NCBI GenBank assembly: GCA_964246015.1
Contig: CAXTPG010000009.1
Coordinates: 1-64,000, forward strand
Source of the DNA: JBBROS01 sp964246015
GTDB lineage: Bacteria > Pseudomonadota > Alphaproteobacteria > Acetobacterales > Acetobacteraceae
Reading direction: 5' to 3'
Length of the DNA stretch: 64,000 nt
Shown here piece by piece: positions 54,481 through 64,000 of this stretch. The translations under genes were made by a program, and so were the position numbers. Every line of letters starts with the position of its first letter. Within the stretch, counting starts at the first letter, position 1. The notes under the pieces were generated by a model. It did no database searches and was not told where the DNA came from. It saw nothing but the letters and a program-made list of their open reading frames with translations.

Positions 54481-56841
54481 CTATTCGGCGGCCCGCGCCT
54501 CCGCCACACCCGAAACCATCACCGGCGGCTTCGGCGCCGCCTTTCGACGCAGCTCCGAAAGCTCCGCCGCGGCAGCCTGCTCCAGCCGATACACCTGCTG
54601 CGCCCCCGGCCCGTACTGCGGCGGCACAAGCGGCAGCTCGACCCCGTACCGCGCCGCCGCATGCAGCGTGAAATACGGGTTCGCCAGATGCGGCCGCCCC
54701 AGCGCCACCAGGTCCGCCCGCCCCGCCGCCAGGATCGTGTTCACCTGGTCCGCGCTCGTGATGTTGCCCACGCACATCGTCGCCAACCCGGCCTCGTTCC
54801 TGATCTGGTCGCTGAACGGCACCTGGTACATCCGCCCATACACCGCCCGCGCATCCGCAACCGTCTGCCCGCTGGAGACATCGATCAGGTCGCACCCCGC
54901 ATCCGCGAACGCCTCGGCGATCGCCACCGCATCCGCGCCGGTGATCCCCCCCTCCGCCCAGTCATGCGCGCTGATCCGCACCGACATCGGCTTCTCGTCC
55001 GGCCACGCCGCCCGAACCGCCCGGAACACCTCAAGCGGGTATCGCAGCCGGTTCTCGACCGTCCCGCCATACGCGTCGTCCCTGAGGTTCGTGAGCGGCG
55101 ACAGGAACGTCGCCAGCAGATACCCGTGCGCCGCGTGCAGCTCGATCATGTCGAACCCCGCGCGGTCCGCGCGCCGGGCCGCCGCGACGAACTGGTCCCG
55201 CACCCCGTCCATGTCCGCCCGCGTCATCGCCCGCGGCACCTGGCTCTCGGCGTAGTAGGGCAGGGCGGACGGCGCGACGATGTCCCACGCCCCGCCAGGA
55301 GTGTCAGGGGGCAACGGCCGGTCCATCCCCTCCCACATCAGCCGCGTCGCCCCTTTCCGCCCCGCATGCCCCAACTGCAGGCACAGCTTCGCGGCGCTGT
55401 TGGCGTGCGCGAACGCGACGATCCCCGCCCACGCCGCCTCCTGCGCGTCGTTCCAGATCCCCGCACAGCCGGGCGTGATCCGCGCCTCGGGCGAGACATC
55501 CGTCATTTCCGTGAACACCAGCCCGGCGCCGCCCACCGCCCGCGCCCCGTAATGCACCTGGTGCCACGCCCCCGGCACGCCATCCGTCGCGCTGTACATG
55601 CACATCGGCGACACGACGACCCGGTTCGCCAGCACCATCCCGCGCAGCTTGAACGGCTGGAACATCGGCGGCACAGGCCGCGCCATATCCACATCGAACC
55701 CCCGCGCCCGCACCTGCCCGGCGAACATCGCATCCGTCCGCTCGACGAAATCCGGCGCCCGCAACCGCAGATTGTCGTACGTGATGCTGCGGCTGCGCGT
55801 CATCAGCCCGAAGGCGAATTGCTGCGGGTCCATGTGCGCGAACCGCCGCAGATGCTCGAACCACACCAGCGACACGTCCGCCGCATGCTGCGTCCGCTCC
55901 ACGTCGTCCCGCCGCCCCCGGTCGAACGCCGACAGCGCCGCCGCAACCGTCCCATGCGCGCGGAACGCCTCGTACAGATGGATCGCATCCTCCATCGCAA
56001 GCTTCGTCCCGCTTCCGATGCTGAAATGCGCCGTCGCCTTCGCGTCCCCCAGCAGCACCGTGTTCCCGTGCACATAGCTGGCCGTCCGGATCATCGGAAA
56101 GCTCCGCCACACCGACCGGTTCGTGATCAGCGCATGCCCGGCCAGATCCTCGGCGAACACCCCCTCCATGAACCGCGCACTCGCCGCCTCATCCATGTCG
56201 GCGAGCCCCGCGCGCCCGAACGTCTCCGCATCCGTCTCCAGCACCCAGGTCGAGCGCCCGGGCTCATACTGATAGGCGTGGGCTATGAAGATGCCGTGCT
56301 CCGTCTCCCGGAAGCTGAACGTGAAGGCGTCCAGCGGCCGGGTGCTCCCCATCCACGTGAACTTGTTCGGCCGCATGTCGACGCTGGGCCGGAAATGCGC
56401 CGCATGCTTCTCCCGCGTCGCCGAGTTGATCCCGTCCGCCGCAACCACCAGGTCCGCGTCGCCCATCTCCGCGATGTCGTGGATCTCGTGCCGGAACTCC
56501 ATCCGCACGCCCAACCCCCGCGCCCGCTCCTGCAGCAGCAGCAGCAGCGTCCGCCGCGCGCACCCGCAGAACCCGTTGCCGCCGATCCGGTGCGTCGTGC
56601 CCCGGAACCGCACCTCGATATCCTGCCAATACGCGAACTGCGCGACGATCGCCGCGTGGCTGACCCGGTCGTACTTCTCGAACATCTCCAGCGTCTGGTC
56701 GCTGAACACGACACCGAACCCGAACGTGTCGTCCGCCCGGTTGCGCTCGTACACCGTGACGTCGTGCCCGGCATCGGCCTGCTTCATCAGGATGGCGAAA
56801 TACAATCCGGCAGGTCCGCCGCCCAGGATCGCGATGCGCAT
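54481..56841 (-). CDS. Fused FAD monooxygenase/OYE reductase (salicylyl- or 2-aminobenzoyl-CoA type)
   Basis: A 786-residue two-domain enzyme; start at MRIAILGGGPAGLYFAILMK. Residues 1-390: class A FAD monooxygenase with GGGPAGLY, DG in VVAADGINS, and VLLGDAKATAHFSIGSGTKL. Residues ~400-770: Old Yellow Enzyme/2,4-dienoyl-CoA reductase with NRVVVSPMCMYSA, LQLGHAGRKG, HAAHGYLLATFLSPLTNLR and ALGRPHLANPYF. This fusion is known for salicylyl-CoA 5-hydroxylase and for 2-aminobenzoyl-CoA monooxygenase/reductase, which hydroxylate and then reduce the ring of an aromatic CoA ester. The neighbours fit ring cleavage by beta-oxidation-like steps. Confidence 0.9.
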   Translation of the reverse strand: MRIAILGGGPAGLYFAILMKQADAGHDVTVYERNRADDTFGFGVVFSDQTLEMFEKYDRVSHAAIVAQFAYWQDIEVRFRGTTHRIGGNGFCGCARRTLLLLLQERARGLGVRMEFRHEIHDIAEMGDADLVVAADGINSATREKHAAHFRPSVDMRPNKFTWMGSTRPLDAFTFSFRETEHGIFIAHAYQYEPGRSTWVLETDAETFGRAGLADMDEAASARFMEGVFAEDLAGHALITNRSVWRSFPMIRTASYVHGNTVLLGDAKATAHFSIGSGTKLAMEDAIHLYEAFRAHGTVAAALSAFDRGRRDDVERTQHAADVSLVWFEHLRRFAHMDPQQFAFGLMTRSRSITYDNLRLRAPDFVERTDAMFAGQVRARGFDVDMARPVPPMFQPFKLRGMVLANRVVVSPMCMYSATDGVPGAWHQVHYGARAVGGAGLVFTEMTDVSPEARITPGCAGIWNDAQEAAWAGIVAFAHANSAAKLCLQLGHAGRKGATRLMWEGMDRPLPPDTPGGAWDIVAPSALPYYAESQVPRAMTRADMDGVRDQFVAAARRADRAGFDMIELHAAHGYLLATFLSPLTNLRDDAYGGTVENRLRYPLEVFRAVRAAWPDEKPMSVRISAHDWAEGGITGADAVAIAEAFADAGCDLIDVSSGQTVADARAVYGRMYQVPFSDQIRNEAGLATMCVGNITSADQVNTILAAGRADLVALGRPHLANPYFTLHAAARYGVELPLVPPQYGPGAQQVYRLEQAAAAELSELRRKAAPKPPVMVSGVAEARAAE

Positions 56842-56870
56842 CGACACGGCCTCCACCTGACCCGAGATAC

Positions 56871-56883
56871 TTTAAGGTTGAAA
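56871..56883. promoter_or_regulatory. Possible MarR operator
   Basis: TTTAAGGTTGAAA, an imperfect dyad (TTTAA/TGAAA), in the 71-bp gap between the divergent oxygenase and SDR genes. The nearby MarR gene makes this a candidate operator for both directions. Confidence 0.4.
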
Positions 56884-56912
56884 CATCCGGGTCGCAATGG
56901 TGTGGTGGCGCC

Positions 56913-57671
56913 ATGACGGACGCGTTCCCTTCCGGCGCCCACGCGCTGGTGACCGGCGGCGGACGCGGCATCGGCCGCGCCATCGCAGCCGCACTCACCG
57001 CCGCCGGCCTCCGCGTCACCGTGCTCGGCCGCGACGAGGCAGCGCTCCGTCAAGCCGTCGCATCCCACGACGCCGCCGCCTACACGGTCACCGACGTCAC
57101 CGACGCCGATGCCCTCCACGCCGCGCTCGATGCGTCCGCCCCCATCGACATCCTCATCAACAACGCCGGCGCCGCCGACGCCGCCCCCTTCGCCCGGCAG
57201 GACCGCGCCCTGTGGGACCGGATGCTTCTTCTCAACCTCACCGCCGCCTACGAGGCCTGCCGCGCCGTCCTGCCGGGCATGCTCGCCCGCCGCCAGGGCC
57301 GCATCGTCAACGTCGCCTCCACCGCCGGCCTCGTCGGCTACCCCTATGTCGCCGCCTACTGCGCCGCCAAGCACGGGCTGATCGGCCTCACCCGCGCCCT
57401 CGCCGCCGAACTCGCCCGCACCAACGTCACCGTCAACGCCGTCTGCCCCGGCTTCACCGACACCGACCTGGTGGCCCGCAGCGCCCGGGCCGTCGCCGAC
57501 AAGACCGGGCAGGCTGCGGCGGACGTCGTCGCCGCCTACGCCAGGCACAACCCGCAGGGCCGCCTCGTGCAGCCGGCGGAAGTCGCCGCCGCCGTTCTGT
57601 TCCTGTGTGGCGCCGACGCCGGCGCCATGACGGGGCAATCCATCGCCGTCGCGGGCGGGGAGGTCACGTGA
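56913..57671 (+). CDS. SDR family oxidoreductase
   Basis: A 252-residue NAD(P)-dependent short-chain dehydrogenase. TGGGRGIG at 14-21, NNAG near 87-90, the catalytic S-Y-K as STAGLVGYPYVAAYCAAKHG, and PGFTDTDLV. Likely oxidises a hydroxyacyl-CoA intermediate in the aromatic CoA pathway. First gene of the rightward operon; overlaps the MarR gene by GTGA. Confidence 0.9.
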   Translation: MTDAFPSGAHALVTGGGRGIGRAIAAALTAAGLRVTVLGRDEAALRQAVASHDAAAYTVTDVTDADALHAALDASAPIDILINNAGAADAAPFARQDRALWDRMLLLNLTAAYEACRAVLPGMLARRQGRIVNVASTAGLVGYPYVAAYCAAKHGLIGLTRALAAELARTNVTVNAVCPGFTDTDLVARSARAVADKTGQAAADVVAAYARHNPQGRLVQPAEVAAAVLFLCGADAGAMTGQSIAVAGGEVT

Positions 57672-58185
57672 ACGAGCTGTCCCCCGCCTTCGCCTCACCG
57701 GTCTTCGACAAGACCCCGCTGGACGCCGAAACAAAGGTCAGCGAGCGCCCCCACAAGCAGGAGCTTCGCCTCTGGCTCCGCCTGCTCACCTGCGCCAACC
57801 TGGTCGAATCCCTCGTCCGCACCCGCCTGCGCGCCCAGTTCGGCGCGACCCTCCCCCGGTTCGACCTCATGGCCCAGCTCGAAAAAGCCCCCGACGGCAT
57901 GACTCTCGGCCAGCTCAGCCGCCGCATGATGGTCAGCAACGGCAACGTCACCGGTCTGGTGGAACGCCTCGTCGCGCAGGGCCAGGTCGAGCGCACGCCC
58001 CACCCCACCGACCGCCGCGCCGCCACCGTCCGCCTGACCGAGGCCGGCCGCGCCGCCTTCGCCACCATGGCCCGCGCCCACGAGGCCTGGGTCGCCGAAG
58101 CCTTCGCCGGCCTCGCGCCCGAAGACGCCCCGGCGCTCATGGCCGCGCTCGCACGCATGAAGGCCTCGGTCAGAAGGGTGTCGCC

Positions 58186-58189
<4 letters not shown>
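57668..58189 (+). CDS. MarR family transcription regulator
   Basis: A 173-residue protein with GTG start. Winged helix: DGMTLGQLSRRMMVSNGNVT, then GLVERLVAQGQVERTPHPTD and RRAATVRLTEAGRAAF with the D-R-R wing. Probably a local repressor sensing an aromatic CoA ester. Coupled by ATGA to the enoyl-CoA hydratase gene. Confidence 0.9.
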
Positions 58190-58974
<785 letters not shown>

Positions 58975-58993
58975 TGCGACGCGCGCAAAAATG

Positions 58994-59099
58994 CCCTCTC
59001 CCCTCGGGAGAGGGTTGGATGAGGGCCTGCCGCCCACTCCGAGGTTGGCCTTCTACGCGTGCCAGGCCCTCACCCCAGCCCTCTCCCGAGGGGAGAGGG
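58994..59099. repeat. Nested palindromic intergenic element
   Basis: Two CCCTCTCCCCTCGGGAGAGG-type hairpins form the ends (left 58994-59029, right 59063-59099). The arms also pair with each other over about 36 bases with few mismatches, making a REP/MITE-like structure. The right end supplies the purine-rich GGGGAGAGGGAG used as SD of the acyl-CoA dehydrogenase at 59107. Confidence 0.75.
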
Positions 59100-59106
59100 A
59101 GTCGAT

Positions 59107-60252
59107 ATGCCTGACCGCACCTGGCTCGACTGGCCCTTCTTCGAACCCCGCCATCGCGCCCTCGCCGAGCGCGTGGAAACCTGGGCCGCCACCCACGCCG
59201 AACCCCTCTCCGACCACGTCGACATCGACGCATCCTGCCGCGCCCTCGCCACATCCATGGCCGCCGCCGGCCTGCTCGACGCCGCCGTCGCCCCCGTCCT
59301 CGACGTCCGCTCCCTCTGCCTCACCCGCGACATCCTCGCCCGCCATTCCGGCCTCGCCGACTTCGCCTTCGCCATGCAGGGCCTCGGCACCGGCGCGATC
59401 ACCCTCTTCGGCACCCCGGCCCAGAAGGCCGCCATCCTCCCCGGCGTCCGCGCCGGCACCCACCTCGCCGCCTTCGCCCTCAGCGAGGCCGAAGCCGGGT
59501 CGGACGTCGCCGCCCTCGCGACCGCCGCCACCCGCGACGGCGACTACTGGGTGCTCGACGGCGAAAAGACCTGGATCAGCAACGGCGGCATCGCCGCCCA
59601 CTACACGGTCTTCGCCCGCACCGGCGACGCCCCCGGCACAAGGGGCCTCTCCGCGTTCCTTATCCCGGCAGACGCGCCGGGCTTCACGGTCAAGGCCCGC
59701 ATCGAGGTGTCCGCCCCCCACCCCCTCGCCACGCTGGCGTTCGACGCCTGCCGCATCCCCGTCGACGCCATCATCGGCGCTCCCGGCCAGGGCTTCCGCA
59801 TCGCCATGTCCGTCCTCGACGTCTTCCGCTCCACCGTCGGCGCCGCCGCCCTCGGCTTCGCGCGCCGCGCGCTCGACGAGGCCCTCGCCCACGCCCAGAC
59901 CCGCCGCCTCTTCGGCGCGCCCCTGTCCGACATGCCCGTCACACAGGCGACGCTCGCCGACATGGCGACCGAGGTCGACGCCGCCGCCCTCCTGGTCTAT
60001 CGCGCCGCCTGGACGAAGGATCAGGGCGCCGAACGCGTGACGCGCGAGGCCTCGATGGCCAAGCTCTACGCGACCGAAGCGGCCCATCGCGTCGTCGATC
60101 GCGCAACGCAGCTCCACGGAGGATTGGGCGTGACCAGGGACCACATCACCGAACGCCTCACGCGCGAGGTCCGCGCGCTGCGCATCTACGAAGGCGCATC
60201 CGAGGTGCAGCGCGTCGTCATCGCCCGTCAGATCCTGGGCGCCCGCAATTGA
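59107..60252 (+). CDS. Acyl-CoA dehydrogenase
   Basis: A 381-residue flavoenzyme. FAMQGLGTGAITLFGTPAQK, AFALSEAEAGSDVAALAT (FAD/substrate), WISNGGIAAHYTVFARTG, and the C-terminal HGGLGVTRDHITERLTREVR with IYEGASEVQ (catalytic Glu region). Start at MPDRTWLDWPFFEPRHRALA, using the SD in the repeat. Probably oxidises an alicyclic CoA ester of the pathway. Overlaps the RidA gene. Confidence 0.9.
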   Translation: MPDRTWLDWPFFEPRHRALAERVETWAATHAEPLSDHVDIDASCRALATSMAAAGLLDAAVAPVLDVRSLCLTRDILARHSGLADFAFAMQGLGTGAITLFGTPAQKAAILPGVRAGTHLAAFALSEAEAGSDVAALATAATRDGDYWVLDGEKTWISNGGIAAHYTVFARTGDAPGTRGLSAFLIPADAPGFTVKARIEVSAPHPLATLAFDACRIPVDAIIGAPGQGFRIAMSVLDVFRSTVGAAALGFARRALDEALAHAQTRRLFGAPLSDMPVTQATLADMATEVDAAALLVYRAAWTKDQGAERVTREASMAKLYATEAAHRVVDRATQLHGGLGVTRDHITERLTREVRALRIYEGASEVQRVVIARQILGARN

Positions 60253-60656
60253 CCCTGACCGTCCTCCAACCGCCGGGCTGGCCCCGCCCCAAGGGCTACG
60301 CCAACGGCATGGCAGGCGAGGGCCGCATCGTCGCCATCTCCGGCCAGATCGGCTGGGACGCGCACGGCCACTTCGCCGAAGGCCTGGTGCCGCAGGTCCA
60401 GCGCGCGCTGGAAAACGTCCTTGCCATCCTCGCCGAAGCCGGCGGCACGCCCGAGGACATCGCCAGCATGACCTGGTACGTCACCGACATGGTCGCCTAC
60501 CGCAACGCCGGCGCCGCCCTCGGCCCCGTGTGGCGCGGCCTCATGGGCCGCAACTATCCCACGATGGCCGTCGTCGGCGTCACCGCCCTGGTGGAACCGC
60601 TCGCCTGCGTCGAGATACAAGCAATCGCCATCCTCCCGTCCGGAGATCCCACATGA
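60249..60656 (+). CDS. RidA family protein (non-canonical)
   Basis: A 135-residue YjgF/RidA-fold protein with TTG start in a TTGA overlap. GRIVAISGQIGWDAHGHFAE, VQRALENVLAILAEAGGTPE, and YPTMAVVGVTALVEPLACVE. Canonical RidA has Arg in the P-(A)-R-x motif; here the same place reads PTM, so the enamine/imine deaminase activity may be absent or changed. In a cluster that may degrade an aminated aromatic, a role in ammonia release is attractive but unproved. Confidence 0.82.
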   Translation: MTLTVLQPPGWPRPKGYANGMAGEGRIVAISGQIGWDAHGHFAEGLVPQVQRALENVLAILAEAGGTPEDIASMTWYVTDMVAYRNAGAALGPVWRGLMGRNYPTMAVVGVTALVEPLACVEIQAIAILPSGDPT

Positions 60657-61804
60657 TCCGCACCCTGCTGGCCCTGCTGCTTCTCGCAGCCCCGGCGCCC
60701 TTCGCCGCAGCCCGGGCCGACATCACCCTCGGCGCCCTTCTCTCCCTCACCGGACCCGGCGCCGGCCTCGGCATCCCCGAGCGCAACACCATCGAACTCC
60801 TGCCCAGATCCATCGCCGGCCAGACGGTCCGCTGGGTCGTCCTCGACGACGCCAGCGACACCACCGCCGCCGTCCGCGCCGCCCGCAAGCTGATCGACGA
60901 GGAGAAGGTCGACGCCATCCTCGGCGCCTCCACCACCCCCAACTCCATCGCCATCCTCGACGCCATCGGCGCCGCCGGCGTCCCCACCATCAGCCTCGCC
61001 GGCAGCAGCGCCGTCATCGAACCGCCCGAGGGCAACCGGCGCTGGGCCTTCAAGCTGATCCCCAGCGAGCGCGTCGCGACCGTCCAGATCGTCGATCACC
61101 TGGTCAAGACCGGCAAGAAGACCCTCGCCCATATCGGCTTCGCCAACTCGTTGGGCGACGGCTACATCACGGCGCTCAACGCCCAGGCCGCGCCGAAGGG
61201 CATCCAGACCGTCGCCGAGGTCCGCTACAACCCGGCCGACACCAGCGTCACCCCCCAGGTCCTCCGCCTCCTCGCCGCCCGTCCCGACGCGGTCTTCGTC
61301 GCCGCCAGCAGCACGCCCGCGACCACCCCCATCATCGAACTCCGCGCCCGCGGCTTCACCGGTCCCATCTACACCGTCCAGGGCATCGCCGGGCCGGACG
61401 CGCTCCGTGTCGGCGGGAAGTCGCTCGACGGCACCATGTTCAGCAGCGTCCCCGTCCTGGTCGCCGAACAGATGCCGGACGGCCACCCCGTGAAGGCCCC
61501 GGCGCTCGCCTACGTCCAGGCCTACGAGGGCAAGTACGGACCCGGCACCCGCAGCCTGTTCGGCGCGACGTTGTGGGACGGCTTCCTGCTGATCCAGGCC
61601 GCGACCCCCACGGCGTTGCAGGCCGGCCCCCCCGGCACCCCCGCCTTCCGCACCGCCCTGCGCGACGCCATGGAGAAGGTCACCGGCCTCGCCGCGTCCG
61701 AAGCCGTCTTCAGCATGACGCAAACCGACCACAGCGGCGCCCAGGCCGACAGCCAGGTGATGGTCGAGATCCGCGACGGCGCCTACAAGGTCCTCCCGCA
61801 ATGA
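60653..61804 (+). CDS. LivK-type ABC transporter binding protein
   Basis: A 383-residue periplasmic protein. Signal MIRTLLALLLLAAPAPFAAA, then ADITLGALLSLTGPGAGLGI, DDASDTTAAVRAARKLIDEE, VDAILGASTTPNSIAILDAI. Many such proteins in catabolic clusters bind aromatic acids. Both ends are coupled to neighbours (ATGA). No LivHMGF genes in view. Confidence 0.88.
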   Translation: MIRTLLALLLLAAPAPFAAARADITLGALLSLTGPGAGLGIPERNTIELLPRSIAGQTVRWVVLDDASDTTAAVRAARKLIDEEKVDAILGASTTPNSIAILDAIGAAGVPTISLAGSSAVIEPPEGNRRWAFKLIPSERVATVQIVDHLVKTGKKTLAHIGFANSLGDGYITALNAQAAPKGIQTVAEVRYNPADTSVTPQVLRLLAARPDAVFVAASSTPATTPIIELRARGFTGPIYTVQGIAGPDALRVGGKSLDGTMFSSVPVLVAEQMPDGHPVKAPALAYVQAYEGKYGPGTRSLFGATLWDGFLLIQAATPTALQAGPPGTPAFRTALRDAMEKVTGLAASEAVFSMTQTDHSGAQADSQVMVEIRDGAYKVLPQ

Positions 61805-62646
61805 ACGAAGACATTGCCTGCGTCGCGCAGCCGCCCCACCAGCAGACCCAGCAGGAATGGCAGCAGGTCGTCGACGTCGCGGGGATCGCCTACATCGCGG
61901 AAGGGCAGGGGACTCCCATCCTCTTCCTGCACGGCATCGGCGGCGCGGCCCGGCAGTTCCGCAACCAGGTGCGCCACTTCGGCACGAGCCGCCACGCGAT
62001 CGCCTGGGACGCGCCGGGCTACGGCGCTTCCGTCCCGCTTCCGCTCGTCAGCATGGACGCCCTGGCCGCCGCCCTCGCCGGCTTCATCAAGGCCCTCGGC
62101 CTCGACCGCCCCGTCATCGTCGGCCACAGCCTGGGCGGCATGATCGTCCAGCGCCTGCTGGCCGAAGCCCCCCACGCCGCCCGCGCCCTGGTGCTCGCGC
62201 AGACCAGCGCCGCCTTCGGCGGCCGCGACCCGGCCTGGGCCGAGGACTTCATCCGCGCCCGCCTCGCCCCCCTCGACGCCGGCCAGACCATGGCTGACCT
62301 CGCCCCCGGGATGGTCGCCGCCATGGCCGGCGACGAGCCGGACCCGGCCGGCATCGCGCTGGCCATCGACACCATCGCCCACACGCCCGACAGCACCTAC
62401 CGCGACACCGTCCTTGCCATGCCGGGGTTCGACCTCCGCGACGCCCTGCCGCGCATCGCTGTCCCCACCCTCGTCCTTGCCGGCACCAAGGACCAGAACG
62501 CCCCCGCCGCGGGCATGGGGCGCATGGCCCAGCGCATCCCCGGCGCCCGCTACGTCGCGCTCGACGGCGTGGGCCACCTCGCCCACCTCGAACAACCCGC
62601 CCGCTTCAACGCCGCCCTCGACGCCTTCCTGCAGGAGGCCGCATGA
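61801..62646 (+). CDS. Alpha/beta hydrolase
   Basis: A 281-residue protein. Oxyanion region LFLHGIGGAARQFRNQ near 42-57, nucleophile GHSLGG near 106, Asp in GTKDQNAPAAG and His in GVGHLAHLEQP. Could be a thioesterase, ester hydrolase or C-C bond hydrolase in the ring-opening route. Coupled by ATGA to both neighbours. Confidence 0.88.
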   Translation: MNEDIACVAQPPHQQTQQEWQQVVDVAGIAYIAEGQGTPILFLHGIGGAARQFRNQVRHFGTSRHAIAWDAPGYGASVPLPLVSMDALAAALAGFIKALGLDRPVIVGHSLGGMIVQRLLAEAPHAARALVLAQTSAAFGGRDPAWAEDFIRARLAPLDAGQTMADLAPGMVAAMAGDEPDPAGIALAIDTIAHTPDSTYRDTVLAMPGFDLRDALPRIAVPTLVLAGTKDQNAPAAGMGRMAQRIPGARYVALDGVGHLAHLEQPARFNAALDAFLQEAA

Positions 62647-63914
62647 ACGCCATCACCCGCACCACGCCGGACGCCCCCATCTTCGCCCCCGGCGCCTTCC
62701 GCCTCGACGCCGAGCAATCCGCCCTGCTCGACCGGGTCCGCACCCTCGCCGCCACACGCTTCGCGCCCCGCGCGGCCGAATACGACCGCGAGGCCCGCTT
62801 CCCCACCGAGAACTACCGCGATCTCAGGGACGCCGGCCTCCTCGCCATCTGCATCCCCAAGGCCCAGGGCGGCCTGGGCGCCACCTACCAGACCTACGCG
62901 CTGGCGGGCGCCGAGATCGGACGCTACTGCGGCGCCACCGCCCTGTCGTGGAACATGCACGTCTGCAGCACCCTCTGGTCCGGTCCGCTGGCCGACGACC
63001 TGGACATGCCCCGGGCGGACCGCGCGGAGCACGAACGCCGCCGGGCCATCCACTATCGCCGCATCGTGGACGACGGCGTGATCTACTCGCAGCCCTTCAG
63101 CGAGGGCGGCGCGGCCTCCGCCGGCATGGCCGCCTTCGGCACCGAGGCCGAACCCGTCGAGGGCGGCTGGCGCGTCACCGGCAAGAAGATCTTCGCCAGC
63201 CTATCCGGCCACGCCGACTACTACGGCATCCTCTGCACCGAGCGCAGCGGCGACGAGGCCGCCAGCCGCCGCAACACCCTCTACCTCGCCATCCCCGCCC
63301 GGGCCGACGGCGTCTCGGTCACCGGCGAATGGGACCCGCTGGGCATGCGCGGCACCGTCAGCCGCACGCTGCATTTCAAGGACGTGTTCGTCCCCCACGA
63401 CGCGGCGCTCATGCCCCGCGGCGTCTATTTCCAGGCCGCCTCCCGCTGGCCCCACATGTTCCTCACCCTGTCGCCCACCTACATGGGCCTGTGCCAGGCC
63501 GCCTATGACTTCACGGTCAGCTACCTCCGCGGCGAGGTGCCGGGCACGCCCCCCGTCAAGCGCCGCATGTATCCCACCAAGCAGCTCGCCGTCGCCGAGA
63601 TGCGCATGAAGCTCGAAGCCGCGAAATCGCTCTGGTTCCAGGCCGTGACCGAAGCCGGCGCCAACCCCGGCAAGGACGGCATCATGCGGGCCTGGGCGGC
63701 CCAGTACACCACGATGGAAACCGCGAACGACCTGGCCCGCCTCGCCATCCGCACCTGCGGCGGCCAGGCCATGCTCCGCTCGCTCCCGCTGGAGCGCATC
63801 TACCGGGACAGCCGCTGCGGCAGCCTCATGCTCCCCTGGACCGCGGAACTCTGCCTCGACCGCATGGGCCGCGCCGCCCTCTACGAGGACGGGGAGAGCG
63901 ACGGCCCCTCATGA
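62643..63914 (+). CDS. Acyl-CoA dehydrogenase (second)
   Basis: A 423-residue protein more distant from classical ACADs: FSEGGAASAGMAAFGTEAEP, KKIFASLSGHADYYGILCTE, WDPLGMRGTVSRTLHFKDVF, and LAIRTCGGQAMLRSLPLERI with RDSRCGSLMLPWTAELCLD near the end. The usual catalytic Glu motif is not evident, as in many DszC/ACAD-like monooxygenases. It may be a dehydrogenase or a flavin monooxygenase. Confidence 0.82.
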   Translation: MNAITRTTPDAPIFAPGAFRLDAEQSALLDRVRTLAATRFAPRAAEYDREARFPTENYRDLRDAGLLAICIPKAQGGLGATYQTYALAGAEIGRYCGATALSWNMHVCSTLWSGPLADDLDMPRADRAEHERRRAIHYRRIVDDGVIYSQPFSEGGAASAGMAAFGTEAEPVEGGWRVTGKKIFASLSGHADYYGILCTERSGDEAASRRNTLYLAIPARADGVSVTGEWDPLGMRGTVSRTLHFKDVFVPHDAALMPRGVYFQAASRWPHMFLTLSPTYMGLCQAAYDFTVSYLRGEVPGTPPVKRRMYPTKQLAVAEMRMKLEAAKSLWFQAVTEAGANPGKDGIMRAWAAQYTTMETANDLARLAIRTCGGQAMLRSLPLERIYRDSRCGSLMLPWTAELCLDRMGRAALYEDGESDGPS

Positions 63915-64000
63915 GCTGCTTCTGCGCCGCCTCCGTCGCCTCCCTCTCCCCCCCCGGCCTTGCCATGACGGCCGAGGCCGCGGCGTCCGCCTCCGCCGCC
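63911..64000 (+). CDS. Start of a further gene, truncated by the window
   Basis: An open frame from ATG in an ATGA overlap (MSCFCAASVASLSPPGLAMT, continuing Ala/Ser rich). A second in-frame ATG at 63965 (MTAEAAASASAA) may be the true start. Too short to identify. Confidence 0.4.
   Translation, partial: MSCFCAASVASLSPPGLAMTAEAAASASAA

Noticed and set aside
53137..56916. A 1259-codon frame opposite the binding protein and fused oxygenase genes
   Set aside because: Extreme Arg/Pro content and spans two well-supported genes; a composition artefact.

Overview
The window is about 64 kb of very GC-rich DNA. Gene content (mltG-yicC-gmk order, a GapR/DUF2312-like protein, alphaproteobacterial phage families) points to an alphaproteobacterium, most likely of the Rhodospirillales/Acetobacteraceae type. 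The phylum-level call rests on gene content; the lower rank is inference.

Left chromosome (1-8142): the end of mltG, then yicC and gmk. A chemoreceptor with a PilZ-like tail is divergent from an amino-acid-type ABC transporter (two permeases and a binding protein, no ATPase here). An AEC-family transporter and a creatininase-family amidohydrolase are convergent. A tRNA-Thr(CGT) gene ends this part.

Prophage (8099-52941): a complete temperate siphophage sits in the 3' end of tRNA-Thr, bounded by a 44-bp perfect direct repeat (8099-8142 and 52898-52941). A leftward operon of small overlapping genes (14673 to 8179) runs from a GapR-like protein to a DnaJ-like protein, excisionase, tyrosine integrase and an HNH-like protein. 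A lysogeny switch (15282-15949) has a repressor and a Cro-like protein flanked by two near-identical promoter/operators. The rightward early operon holds a CII-like regulator and a replication protein with an apparent origin inside its gene. It is interrupted by three reverse-oriented cargo cassettes (15950-18030). These share a promoter whose -35 box lies in the loop of a GC palindrome, and a fourth copy serves a gene at 14757. A serine recombinase follows. The morphogenesis block runs in HK97 order: HNH, terminase small and large, portal, protease, capsid, connectors, tail tube, chaperone G/GT with a canonical -1 slip site, a 2421-residue tape measure, tail tip and fibre proteins, holin and GH108-like endolysin.

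Cargo inside the late block: a nuclease-like domain reachable from the portal by a -1 shift at a CCCTTTT heptamer; a two-gene HEPN (UPF0332-type) module between tail chaperone and tape measure; and two copies of a divergent pair encoding a twin-arginine-leader exported protein and a ribbon-helix-helix regulator with its own dyad operator.

Right chromosome (52945-64000): a catabolic cluster with a peptide-type binding protein, a fused FAD monooxygenase/Old-Yellow-Enzyme reductase of the salicylyl-CoA 5-hydroxylase or 2-aminobenzoyl-CoA monooxygenase/reductase type, SDR, MarR regulator, enoyl-CoA hydratase, two acyl-CoA dehydrogenases, a RidA-family protein, a LivK-type binding protein and an alpha/beta hydrolase. 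Together they suggest uptake and CoA-dependent degradation of an aromatic (perhaps aminated) acid.
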